A stretch of DNA of 64,000 nucleotides from Adiantum capillus-veneris (taxonomy: Eukaryota; Streptophyta; Polypodiopsida; Polypodiales; Pteridaceae), in NCBI GenBank assembly GCA_014529385.2, contig CM043965.1, positions 11,520,412 to 11,584,411 on the forward strand. The letters are read 5' to 3'. The notes under the pieces are model-generated. The model had not been told where the DNA came from, made no database searches, and saw only the letters and a program-made list of their open reading frames with translations. The first letter of the stretch is position 1; the number at the start of each line of letters is the position of its first letter. Below, piece by piece: positions 44,880 through 55,100 of the stretch. A program made the position numbers and the translations under genes.

Positions 44880-46946
44880 CTACGTATCAGCAAAGAAGTA
44901 CACCACAATGTGCCTACATCCTGTTGAGTCTGGGGGTGTCACCAAAAACTTGGCCAATGGCCACAAAGTCTGCAACAAATCTGTAACTCCAAGTTCTCCC
45001 ATGTGGTGAGAGAACTCTAGGACCTGTGTATGCAACCATCCCAACACTGAGACGAGGGACCACTCTGTCTGGGCCCTACCACAAAGGGGGAAGGAGAAAC
45101 CAACTCCTGAGTCCAAGGCCTCTCCCCCCCTAGCGGTGAGGAACAAAGCATGGACCTTGAAGCAGGCTGCCTCATGGTCTGCTGCAGAATCGTCGAGAAA
45201 ACGAGTGAACCCGTAGTCAAAGAAGTCCCAGCGGCATCTGAGGTCAATGCTCGTCAGACCATGAGGGATAGCTGCAAGGGAAGATGTCTGAATCTGCAAA
45301 GGGGGCCGCAAGAAGGGCTGACCCTCTCTCGCTAGGTGACTCGTGGCAAAGGCGCTGCCAAGAGATCTCCTAGCCCCCGGAGAGGGCCCTATCTCCTGAG
45401 TCGACTGTGGAGCTGGAGCTGGAGTAGGAGGGGGGGGAGAAGGAGCTGGGGGGAGCGGGAGCAGAGGAGAAGAGGGGTGGGATGGGGCGACAGAGGTAGA
45501 GAGGCGAGGTGGAGAGGCGATGGGAGCAGAAGGCGGGGGGGGGGGAGGATGAGGAAAAGGGCAAATGATAATGTAGTCATTGTAGTTAGTATGTCGATAG
45601 TAAAGGGTCCCTTCATGGAAGAGCCTCGTGACTTTCTTTTCAACTTTTTGTTGATAAGTCTTATTGAGGTCTTATTTTACTTTATAAGTGTCCCTTCATT
45701 TAGAACCCAAAAAAGTGGTCCCTTTATTTAGAGCCCAAAGAAGTGGTCCCTTCAACCTTTGTTTTAAAATGCAATACTAGTTGTTACCTCGTTAGCTTGT
45801 AAATGGGTCCATTAAGTGAAGGGGCTCACAAGTCATGACTTTGTGTCAATTGAACCTTAAGTTTTAAAGAGACTCATTTTTGGCATGCTAAAGGCCTTAA
45901 TACTCAAAGGGTGAACTTTGGGGAACTCATGGGAGGGAGCGACTGTCGAGGGTGAAGCGGAGGTGGGGATTGGCGGAGGGATCTCCTCCTGTTCAAGAGA
46001 ACCAAAGCGGTTCCTCGTGGGAACCCACTGCTGCTGAGTGGACACATGAGGGCCACTCTAAGTGCCAGGTTGACGTTGTGGCCCCTGGCATCATTGGCCA
46101 ACGGGCTTGCTGCCACCCCTCCTCCGCTAGAGCCCCAGGCTCGAAGGGTGGCTCTCCATGTGTGCGTTGTGCTGTTGACTGTGGCTGCGGGCCAGCCCTG
46201 GCAGGCTGGGGCTGAGGCTGTGGTATAGGTCACGGCCTCCTCCATGGATAGGCCTTCGCTAGGTGGCCCATCTGTCTGCAAATGAAACACTAGTTTGGGA
46301 GGCCCGAGTACTCCACACTTTGTCTAAACCAACCCCCACTCACCCGAGGCAGAAGGATAACCTTTAGGAGCGTGTGGGTATCTCTGACCAAAACTCGAAC
46401 TGAGGGGATGCTAGCCGCCTTGGCAACTACTGATGTTGTCGTACGAGGTGTCTCCAGGACAGCCCCAATGGCGGAGCCGATCCTGGAAAGAAGTGGTAGG
46501 TACTCCCTCTGTAAACCCGGAAAGTAGACTGAGATGGGGATGTCTGCCTCCTCTACTAGAACATCCGAAGCCGGATCAAAACCATGTCGCCACTACCGAA
46601 AGTGGGTGCGTGATGCTCGGATGGCCAGTGGACTCATAGCTATGACCTTGGACGCCATCTCGGAGGTCTCAAACTCGATCTAATAAAAACCCTGTCCGAG
46701 AATCTGGACATCCAAGATCTTTCCCACCTCGGCGAGAAGGCCGGCCTTGAGAAGATCACGTAGCTCTCCTCTACTAGGTCGGGTGCTGAGAACCTTGCAG
46801 ATGACTAAAGTCACCTGCAAATGCTCTACCTCTGCGGCAAGGCTCGCTTGCTTTGTCGGCGAAAGAGCAGGTCGAATGGTGGGCTCAGCGGGGTTGGGCG
46901 CGGGGGCTTCGGGCGAGTCCCTATGTCGCGAAGCTGGAGCCTCCAT
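44880..46946 (-). pseudogene. LINE ORF1: DUF4283-like RNA-binding protein with CCHC knuckle
   Basis: Starts MEAPASRHRDSPEAPAPN. Next is a domain like plant DUF4283: LQVTLVICKVLSTRPSR, IEFETSEMASKVIAMSPLAI, HFR then WRHGFDPASDV, and DIPISVYFPGL. A zinc knuckle CFICRQMGHLAKAY follows near 46285-46240; the last Cys of the CX2CX4HX4C pattern is Tyr (TGT to TAT). Three TAG codons (46680-46682, 46593-46595, 46290-46292) stand where Gln is expected. The product would coat LINE RNA. An AT-rich block (about 45570-45910) interrupts the GC-rich frame; where ORF1 ends is uncertain. Confidence 0.7.
45568..45910. other. AT-rich insert of unknown kind inside LINE ORF1
   Basis: About 340 bp with lower GC and other codon use than the LINE on both sides. 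It contains repeated words such as GGTCCCTTCA/GGTCCCTTTA and AGAGCCCAAAGAAGTGG. No coding potential and no clear target duplication. A small non-autonomous insertion or solo LTR fragment is possible. Confidence 0.4.
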
Positions 46947-47394
46947 CTGTGTCTATTGCTGTGGCGGCGGGCGGGCGGAATCTACAACTTGGCACGCAAA
47001 GCACTGTCCCAAAACGGACTCAATGCTATAGGTACCGATTTGCAGGATGCAACTGGGAGGAAAAAAAAAACAGGCGGGCCGGGGGGGGGGGGGGAAATGC
47101 GGGAGCGCTGGCAGCAATAGGTGGGGACGGGAATGGAGAGAGCCACTGCAACAAGGGGTTGGCAGCTGGCGACAGGGGCAGAAAAGACGGGCGGGGCTGC
47201 AGCAACAACAGTAGCACGAGTGGACAAGCAGAGCAGCGAGGGGGACAGAGCAGAGGGGGGCAGAGCATGGACGAGCAGAGCAGCGAGGGCTAGCAGGGGG
47301 GCAGGGAGGGCAGACGGGCAGCGCTGGGAGGGGGGGGGGGATGGCGTAGCGACGGGATTATAGCAGCAGCGAGCAGGTGCTCCTAAACACTATA
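46947..47394 (-). other. LINE 5' leader, GC-rich
   Basis: G/C-rich with G runs (47080-47093, 47329-47340) and AGCAGCGAGGG repeats. No coding region is convincing on either strand. It should hold the LINE's internal promoter. Confidence 0.5.
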
Positions 47395-48340
47395 AATCTT
47401 TGTTTTTCTCAAGATTAGTTATTGTCATGTGTATACATGCAGGGCTTCAAACAAGTGGATACAGAGCATGTGTCACATGTGGACCTGAACATAATGCACA
47501 TCGGGCGCTCTCATTGAAGAAGCAAATCTATGAAGGTCATCAAGCGTATCTTCCAGAGAATCATGATTTACGCGATGGCTTTTTGGGAAGAGAGCTACCA
47601 AGGATGTCTGCAGAAGCATGGTTAGAGCAGAAGGAGATGTGTGATGACGGTTTGCCCCTGGGATGAAGAGACTCTCTCTATGGTACGAGTTATCATATTG
47701 ACCCAGACTCATGATCAATCACTTGCTCGATCCAATGCACATATTCAAGAATGTGGGTAATTAGTTGTGGGACCATCTGATTGGGAAGAAAGATACTTTG
47801 GGAGCCACGGTTGACCTTAGAAATGTGGATCGTATGGAGCAATATTGGCCGTAGGTAGAACCCAATGGATCGATAAAACTCCCTAAAACGCCATGGATTT
47901 TGACAGGATCCCAAGAACGCAAAGTAAAAGAGACCATTCGATCTATGCGGACCCCCACTGGTGTAATGCACTCGCTCCGAACGTGTTTCACTAAAGAAGG
48001 GAAGCTTACCGGTCTGAAGTCACACGAATTGCATAAAATGTGTCAAATATGTTTAAAGTGGAATATATCATAGTGGAGGTTGGGTAACAAATTCGTCTGT
48101 GGACTTTAATATCAGTGCTAGACATATTTTGCAGTTTATTTTACCGGTAGCCATTGACGGATGTTTGTCTCCTGACGTCTTGCGCAGTTGGTGTAATGGA
48201 TCTCACAAAAGGAGATCAATGTAGACTCCATACCATTCACCAAACTAAACTCTGCAGAGGTTGTGTGAATGTTTGAGAAACACTTTCCTACTACCATGTT
48301 AACCATTTAGGTACATCTTCTTGTTCACATACTGATGAGA
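47395..48340 (+). pseudogene. CACTA transposase TNP2, C-terminal core
   Basis: After a likely 3' splice site at 47441-47444 (ATGCAG) the frame reads GLQTSGYRACVTCGPEHNAH, then KKQIYEGHQAYLPENHDLRD, as in TNP2 proteins. Roughly 60-70 residues expected between KGHLFLS (42093) and GLQTSG are absent. Downstream the frame breaks often, but HILQFILPVAIDGCLSPD (near 48130) marks the start of the next domain. Confidence 0.75.
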
Positions 48341-48878
48341 TAGAAATAGCTGGCACAGTACATTCCAGATGGATGTTCTTTTTAGAACGTTTCATGAAAA
48401 TGCTCAAGGGATATGTGCGTCAGAAGGCACGTCCGGAGGGTAGCATGGTAGAAGGTTGGTTGGTATCAGAGTCCCTAGTTTTCATTGGAGAGTGGCTAGA
48501 CGGATCTGATAAAGCCCGAGACATGCTATGGTGAGTATAGATGAGGAGCGCATATCTGGGATTGTCATGTGTAATCTCGGTGTTGAGAAGAAGATGACAG
48601 AAGATCTAGAGGCTAAAATTAATTTATTTTGCATGCTTCACAATCCAATGATGCAAAAGTGGATTTCACATTATGAGGATGCAAAGCAAGAGAGACAAAG
48701 GGCACGAATCGAGTGGAGATGAGGAAGACGACTGCCGATGTATTATCCGGCGGGTCTGGAGAGTCTACCAACATTCATGAGCTTAAGATGGTTGCACAAC
48801 CAATTGAAAAGCGCACAACAGTGCGGTGAAGAAGTGACTGAGGAGGAGTGGGAGTACTCTCGGGGTTGCGTGACCAAG
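48341..48878 (+). pseudogene. CACTA transposase, DUF4218 region
   Basis: RWMFFLERFMKMLKGYVRQK, ARPEGSMVEGWLVSESLVF and IGEWLD (48368-48500) match the highly conserved DUF4218 domain that follows the core of plant CACTA transposases. CMLHNPMMQKWISHYEDAK and the usual short helical end EEEWEYSRGC follow. An exon boundary with a GT donor stands at 48879. Confidence 0.82.
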
Positions 48879-48950
48879 GTAAGTTTGCAATGTAGGACTA
48901 GCTACTTTTTAGATGTTTGAACAGCCACTCATAATCTTTTTTGGTTGTAG
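48879..48950 (+). other. Intron of CACTA transposase
   Basis: GTAAGTTTGC ... TTTGGTTGTAG, 72 nt, typical of plant short introns. The flanking frames are both transposase-like. Confidence 0.7.
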
Positions 48951-49440
48951 TATAAGTCATACACAATAGAATGGTGTAAAGGTCGATATTTTAGGATGGA
49001 ACGGATTGACAAAAAGCGTTTTACAATCATGGCAAAAATTTGAACAGTCTAGTCGACGACAGTCCTCTGATGTAGATCCTGTGGTGGCGGAAGTCACTTA
49101 GTTCGGCACGCTACCAGAGATTTTGAGGATCAATTATAGAGGATTTTTTGTCGACTTGTTCGACGTGCAATGGTTCAAGATAAGCATGGAGGGTCACAAC
49201 ACTATTGTGTGCAGAGGAGAGTCTGGTTTCCTTGAGGTGGATTCGACTAAAAAATGGACCGACCTAAGAGACACTTTTGTACAACCTGAGCATTGTGAAC
49301 GAGTAAGTCTGTAAATAGTTAACATCCAATTTTAGAAGTTATGTGCTACTCTCTATGGGATGCATGCAGAGGATCTACAAAATGAAACAGAGGACATATG
49401 CCTAAACAGAGAGCTCTATATAGATATAGGGAGTTATGAT
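48951..49440 (+). pseudogene. CACTA transposase, DUF4216 region and end
   Basis: YKSYTIEWCKGRYFRMERID and, after a frame change, GTLPEILRINYRGFFVDLF, DVQWFKISMEG and LEVDSTKKWTDLRDTFVQPE: the DUF4216 domain of CACTA transposases. A GT-AG intron lies at 49303-49369 (GTAAGTCTG ... GCATGCAG). The last exon reads IYKMKQRTYA in one frame. Confidence 0.8.
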
Positions 49441-49639
49441 GAGCTATGCGAGGATGAGAGAGAAACATTGTATTTGAACAATTTTTCTCTGTTTTATAAT
49501 ATATATTGTATTCACGTGGCTTTTTGTCCATTCTTGTCTATATGCTATACTTGAGAAATTTAAATTGTGTTTAATCGTCATTGCGTCCACTCCAGGTATG
49601 CTCCAAGTATGTTCTCACAAGCAAGAACACTTCTCGATG

Positions 49640-49960
49640 TTTAGTGAAAGCCTGATATGCCAAGTCAGCACTGCGCTCCGAGTGCGATGGAGACTGAGGT
49701 TGCAATCGCAAAGGAGGTGATCCGTCTCTGCTCATAGATGCTGCTCGTCCCTCCACTATGTCTAGTTGATCGGGTGAAAGAGACGCTAAGAAGCACTACT
49801 ACTGGGGCCAGAGTAGTGCTTCTTAGTGTCTCTTTCACCCAATCAACTAGATCTAGTGGAGGGACGAGCAACATCTATGAGCAGAGATGGATCACCTCCT
49901 TCGTGATTGCAAGCTCAGTCTATATCGCACTCATAGCACAATGCTTTTACAAGATACGTA
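49640..49960. mobile_element. Foldback hairpin with almost no loop
   Basis: Arms of about 150 bp (49645-49799 and 49813-49960) are reverse complements with few mismatches near the centre, where CTACTACTGG and CCAGAGTAG leave only a few unpaired bases. It is inside copy 2 of the CACTA, between its two coding regions. A MITE-like or recent foldback insertion. Confidence 0.8.
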
Positions 49961-50033
49961 GAATGCACACGGGAGACAAATTCACAAGAACTTCATAGGA
50001 ATCTCTCTACATAGGAATCCCTCCCCCTTTATG

Positions 50034-50037
<4 letters not shown>

Positions 50038-50079
<42 letters not shown>

Positions 50080-50092
50080 ATCTCTCTCTATA
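50038..50092. repeat. (CT)n microsatellite
   Basis: CT run to 50076, then imperfect CTCTATCTCTCTC. Confidence 0.9.
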
Positions 50093-50189
50093 CACATATT
50101 ATCTATAGTATAGATTATAGCTTGTCCATGTTTTATTCTCAATTCAATATTAAGATTAGATGTTCGTGTGTTCAATGCAAGTATGGATG

Positions 50190-51530
50190 TTGATGAGTTT
50201 CTTTCTACTCTGTCACCCCAGCAGAGGAGGTGGTGCAAGGAGCGTCATCGCTCTGGAGCACCATCATGTCGTTCCACTCCTTCAGCGTCTCCCTCTATTT
50301 TGGAGCATTCATCACGCTCCGAAGCTTCGGTGTCGAGATGAGACGATCTTCACACTTGTCTAGGCACTGACACTCTAGTGGTGGCGGCGGCGGTTGCTAT
50401 GGGGATGCCGCTGCTGATGCCTTGGTACCACCTCATGTTTGATGAGGCTCCTTACCTTCCCCTTCTTTGCCTGCCCCCACACCAGCCACGACATCACTAT
50501 CTATGTTAGATTTTGCGTGGCTATTGGCCATTGTTGGCTACGCACCATTAGCTACTCCTCCGAGAGTCACCCCAGTTGACACTCCTTGCTTCGGGTCCCA
50601 GACGCCATTGGAGACACATGAAATCGGTACCCCCATCTAAACGCCGCTAGAGACCCCTACCAAGACACACAAGTTCACGCGTCATAGGTGAGAGGGCTTG
50701 CCGTACTCGATCGACATCAGTGGCGGACATCGTCATGGATGACGAAGGCAAGAAGGTGATCTTGCGCATACGCAGTCTTTTCTCTGAGCTGTTTAGACAC
50801 TACATACTAAACACCTGGAGTGAAGTTCCAAATGAATTAAAAGACAGAGTCATCAGCATGCTGCATGACGAGTTTCCTGTGTCAAGTTGAGATAAGTGCT
50901 TCAACAAAGACCTGATGAAGGGTTGAATGCACGAATATTGCAAGCACAAGCGTTCGGAAGTACAAAAAGCAATAAAGCATGGGTAGAACAAACCAGATTG
51001 GATGGCCAAAGAAGATTAGAAGAATGAAAAGTGAGCAGTGCGCGAGAGTCCTGACAAGTGGAAGCAACAAAAGGAGACAGCCAAAGCGCAAGTGGAGGCA
51101 GGGAGATCGCACCACTTGGGGAGCGGTGGGTGGGCATCATTTGATGCCTATTTTGTAAGTGTTTTTGCATTGCTCTTTAGGTTTGGTAGTCTTGTCTATT
51201 TGTACTTTTAAATTCTAACATAATGGATTCTTTGTATGTTTTGAACAGTGGTCGAGGATAGGACGTGACCCCACACCGTACGAACGCAGAAAGGGCTTAA
51301 ACGCCTTGATGGACATTCTGAGTTCTTGCGGCGGCATGGTTAGTATTTCACTTTACTCTTTTACATTTGTTGTATTTTTAATGATAAGCTAGGAAAATAG
51401 ATTGTTTTGTAATTATATGTTTATACCTACAAAAAGTATAAACATCTTTTTTTTTTCTTCTGCAGAATCCGACAGATACGCCGCTTGGATGCGATGAGAT
51501 GTCTGATTAGACGTCAGTCTAGCCGTAGCC
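50190..51530 (+). pseudogene. CACTA second gene, Ptta/En/Spm (Transposase_24-like)
   Basis: After Ser/Pro-rich low-complexity coding at 50190-50650, one frame gives LFRHYILNTWSEVPNELKD, VISMLHDEFPV, DWMAKED and ESPDKWKQQKETAKAQVEAG, then HHLGSGGWASFDAYF. An exon after a GT-AG type gap (51153-51249) gives a W-S-R-I-G-R-D-P-T-P-Y-E block. This is the pattern of plant Ptta/En/Spm proteins (PF03004). Several TGA and TAG stops break it. Such proteins may bind element ends. Confidence 0.65.
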
Positions 51531-52054
51531 AAATAGCAGTAGTTTCCTTTTGTCATAGCATGTATAATGAGATGACGTGTATACGTCTTTTTGTAAGTAT
51601 TGGAAAACCATGTATTTTCTCAATAATGACAATTGTGTTGTAACATTTACATTTACAAAGCTTAATAATCAAGTGTTTTGCCTATGATATGTATAATTGT
51701 CATTGATTTACTCTCGTCAATTTACTTTTTTCGGTTTTGTATCTTTATTCTACAAACATTACTATGCATGATGGAGTTAATGGTTATATTGTCTTGTTGG
51801 TGACTACTTTGAGTCTATACCTTATACTTTTTTTCAAAGGTGAATATGGGCTTATCTTGGATTCATTTAGGTTTTCTCTATTCTGGAAACATTCAATATG
51901 GTTGATGGGTGTGCCCTGCCACCCAAAAAGTTTTACTCTTGAACGTCGCTACAAGCGTCCTTATATAAGGTCCTGCTACGTTTCTATAAGCGTCGCTACA
52001 AAAGGACTGTAAGCGTCACTATATAGCGACACATATAGAGACGGTTATAGCGAC
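51531..52054 (+). other. CACTA copy 2, 3' region with subterminal repeats
   Basis: AT-rich non-coding, then GCGTCGCTAC, AGCGTCGCTAC, AGCGTCACTATATAGCGACAC and GTTATAGCGAC between 51940 and 52054, the same words as at the 5' end of copy 1. Confidence 0.65.
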
Positions 52055-52066
52055 CACTACAAGAGG
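52055..52066. repeat. CACTA-type terminal motif, unexpected direction
   Basis: CACTACAAGAGG, identical to the outer 12 bp of copy 1 (3507-3518 reversed). In this direction it marks the left end of an element extending right, yet it directly follows the subterminal repeats of copy 2, whose right end should read the opposite way. The 14 bp CACTACAAGAGGTC look flipped in place, or a second element begins here. Confidence 0.65.
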
Positions 52067-52149
52067 TCACTTAAAATTTTGGTGCCACATCAGATATGAG
52101 CCACTCATGACCCTTGAATCATGGGTGCATGGCTCCTTGTTTAGCGAGC

Positions 52150-55100
52150 TTAACCTTCACTTTGGGTGTCTTTATCTGCGCCATCTTCTTGCATGTCTTT
52201 TACCTGTAGTAATTCCACTTTGATGAGAGGGTATGGCAGGGATTGTTGATGCCATTGCGCATTGATCTGATTGGGAGTGAGTTGAGTGACGTTGACAGAG
52301 TGTAAAACTCTCAACTCCCAATCCATGGTGGCTTTCCACTTCTTATCCACCTCTTGGGTGATCTTCTCTTTCAGTGCATCTTCTTCAACTTTTGACAGCT
52401 AGACCATTGACACTGTGTCTGTATATGTGATGTGAATCTGGAAATCCTCTTCACCACTCGGCTCTGTTGTAGACTGTGTCTCAAACTCAGCAAATGAGAC
52501 CGAGGCTATGTCTAGCTGCGGTGGATCTAAAGTGCCTCCCTCTTCCTGAGTGTCTGGTTTTCCATCTCTGAGGAGTTGGTTAACTCTCTTGAGCTCAGCT
52601 ATTTCCTTAAGGAGCTCTTCTTCTCTCTGGGCCTGTATCAAAGCCAAATCCCTGCGCTGTGATTGTTCCAGATTTAATTCCAACTCAAGATCTTTATTCT
52701 TCTTTTCTAGTGCCTTGTATACATCATCAGTCCCTTTGATCAAGGCCATGGATGGATTTTCTCTGATTTGCCATAAGAAGATTGCCTGATCATGGAACCG
52801 CTGTTCAGAGTACTGTAAGGAGCATTTGCAACATCTAATTGCACCTGAATTTATTGAGCTAGTAGGGATGTCGTAAGAAGTTATTTGTTACTTCTGTCAG
52901 CTGCTTGTCTTTTGCTTTGCACGCATCGGATAGTTTGGTGAGCAGATCACCTAACTCCTCCATTGCTTTTTGCTGCCTATCTCTAGCTACCTGATGCTGT
53001 TCAGCTTCTACTTTCATCTCCTGCACCTGCCTCTAAAGATAGGTGATGATAGTCATCCTGTCTTCTAACTCTCCTTGGAGAGTGTCGATCACCATCTCAA
53101 GCTCTTTGGCCATTGTGTTACGGCTTAGTACTGCTGAACGGAGTCTCTCCGTCATTTCTTGCATCTGCCGTACATATTCATTTACTTCTACTATTACCTC
53201 GTCGTTGGACTGCCAATCATCCTATCTTGCCAGCTGAGATGTGCCTGCAGCCTCATGTGTGTCTTTCTGTTGCGTCGCTCGTTTTTCTTGTGTGGAGGTA
53301 GAGGGTTGGTCTTTTGCTTCATCATCCTGAGGCCTTGTTGCCTCGGCGGTTTCATGCTGAGTGTAAGTAGAAGGTGTTTCATCCTTCTCTTGTTGTGTTG
53401 CAGTAGAGGATACTGGCTCAGATCTTGTTGTCTCTTCTGGTGCAGGACTTGCTTCCTTCTCTGGCTCAGGTTCTTTCTCTTGTGCAGTGGTAGCCTCTTT
53501 TTCTGGCTCTGCTTCTTTATCTTTCTCATTCTCTTGCTGGTCCACCTCTTGTGCAGATTCTGTTTCTTTGTTGGATTTAGGCTCATTGGTTTTCTCTCTC
53601 TCAGGTGATGGTGGTGGGCTTGGAATGGGTTGTTCCTGTTTTTCGGTAGGCGGTGAGATGGGTCTGGGAGATCCGTAGCTTTCTTCTTGGGCTTCTGCTC
53701 TAGTTGTCTCCTTGACTTGTCTCTGTTCCTCCACCTCTTTGGCTTTCTTAGCTTCTTCTTCTACCTTCTTCATCTTGTGGGCTTAAGCTTCTTGGTACAT
53801 TCTTTCCAAACACTCTGTCGGATCTTCAGCCTCTTTTCTTGTGTGATTCTTCATTCTAGGGCCTTTAAGTCCAGTAGGCACCCATTTTTTTGGGTCCTTC
53901 CCTTGTGCTTGTCTACAATGCTGGTAGGCCTGTTTCTCTCTTTTAAAACATGCTTGTTTTTTGGGCTGGCTCTTCTTGGTGTGCGGCCACAACTTTTCTT
54001 TTCATTTCTTCTCTATGAGCTCTCTTTTCCTCGTTGTCAGAGCTCTCATTGTTGTGCCTTTCCGACGAGCTATCAGGTGATTCTTCATCAGATTTATAGG
54101 ATCTTTTTCCTGACCTTGTAGATCTTCGAGAGGGTTGTGTTGCCAATATCCAGGTGTTTTGGTCAGGATCAGGCGGTAGATTGTCGGCCATGCCAATGGC
54201 ATGGTATGCTATCCTTCTCAAGACCACTGGCGCACCCAACTAAGTGATTTTTCCTTCTTTCTTGGTGTCCTTCAAGGTGATTAGTCATACATACTGCACG
54301 TGGTCCACTGGTTGCCTTGTTGTTGACTTGAGAACTTGAGTGAATGTGGTGGCCACGTTGTGATTTGGTGTAGTGTACCTTGGTGGGCTTTTTGCCAGAA
54401 AATGGAAGTGCTGGTAGTACAAGCGGGCTGGCTCTTCCACTTGTTTGTGAATTAAATCGGCGAAGGTAGCCGTGGTTGTCTCTTTGGTAAAGGTTCCGAC
54501 TGTTTTCCTATCCCTTGCTCGCATGGTCATTCCTTCTGTGGTGGGCAGTCTGAGTGCCTCTGCCAGTATATCTTTAGTTATCACTACTTTGACCTTGTTC
54601 CCTTGGCTGTCAGATATCTTGTGCGGTTCCATCTTCTTTAATTGTGGATAGAAGCTCGTAAGCTTTCTAAAAATCCACTCTGCAAGGCTTGTGTTCATAG
54701 AAATTCCTGAGTTCCAGCCTGTGGTTATTAGCCTCTTTTGTCTCTGGCTTTGTGGCTACATCATAGACTTCTTTGGGTAGGAGTTCCAACTCCACCTCAT
54801 GCCCCTCTTCACTCTTGAATTTGCCGGTGAAGGCTGTACTGTGCTGCTCTTCTAACTGTTCTCTAGAGAGGTATGATGCCTTGGTGCTTTGACTGACTCG
54901 GGGTCTAGTTGATAAGCAGGTAGTTCCTATAGTTTTTCCTTTTGGTTGAGCTTCTTCTTGGCCCTCTTTGCTGCTTGCATGGCTCCTGTTCAGTGAATAG
55001 AGTGCAAAGTTAGCAGATTTGTCGAAATTGTATTTGAAATGTCCTTTAGGCTACAATGCTAACAATTTTGGTCCAATTTGCTTCAAATCAATTTTTGAAC

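Larger units (their letters stand above)
42094..47394 (-). mobile_element. L1-type LINE, minus strand, 3'-truncated
   Basis: Two coding regions in LINE order are read on the minus strand: ORF1 (from 46946) and ORF2 (from 44665), with a GC-rich 5' leader from about 47394. ORF2 ends abruptly at 42094 in the RT thumb/connection (ERLIRNFIW), with no RNase H, zinc tail, 3' UTR or poly(A). It is inserted in antisense within the CACTA transposase gene, apparently in an intron, because a 3' splice site (ATACATGCAG) follows before the next exon. Confidence 0.85.
31712..52054 (+). mobile_element. CACTA (En/Spm) transposon copy 2, plus strand, nested
   Basis: The 5' leader matches copy 1 from TAAAAAATAAACTGAGAG (about 31718) onward, but the outermost 150-160 bp with the TIR are missing. 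The transposase runs from 33298. Removing the 7.6-kb element C and the 5.3-kb LINE leaves about 7.4 kb. Downstream lie the second coding region (about 50.8-51.3 kb) and subterminal GCGTCGCTAC repeats (51945-52050). The 3' TIR in the expected direction (GTAGTG) was not found. Confidence 0.8.

Noticed and set aside
45370-47363. Plus-strand Arg/Gly-rich open frames across the LINE
   Set aside because: They are antisense shadows of the GC-rich LINE ORF1 and its leader.
53159-54121. Plus-strand Phe/Leu/Cys-rich frames resembling membrane proteins
   Set aside because: They are the complement of the Lys/Glu-rich coiled-coil coding region on the minus strand.
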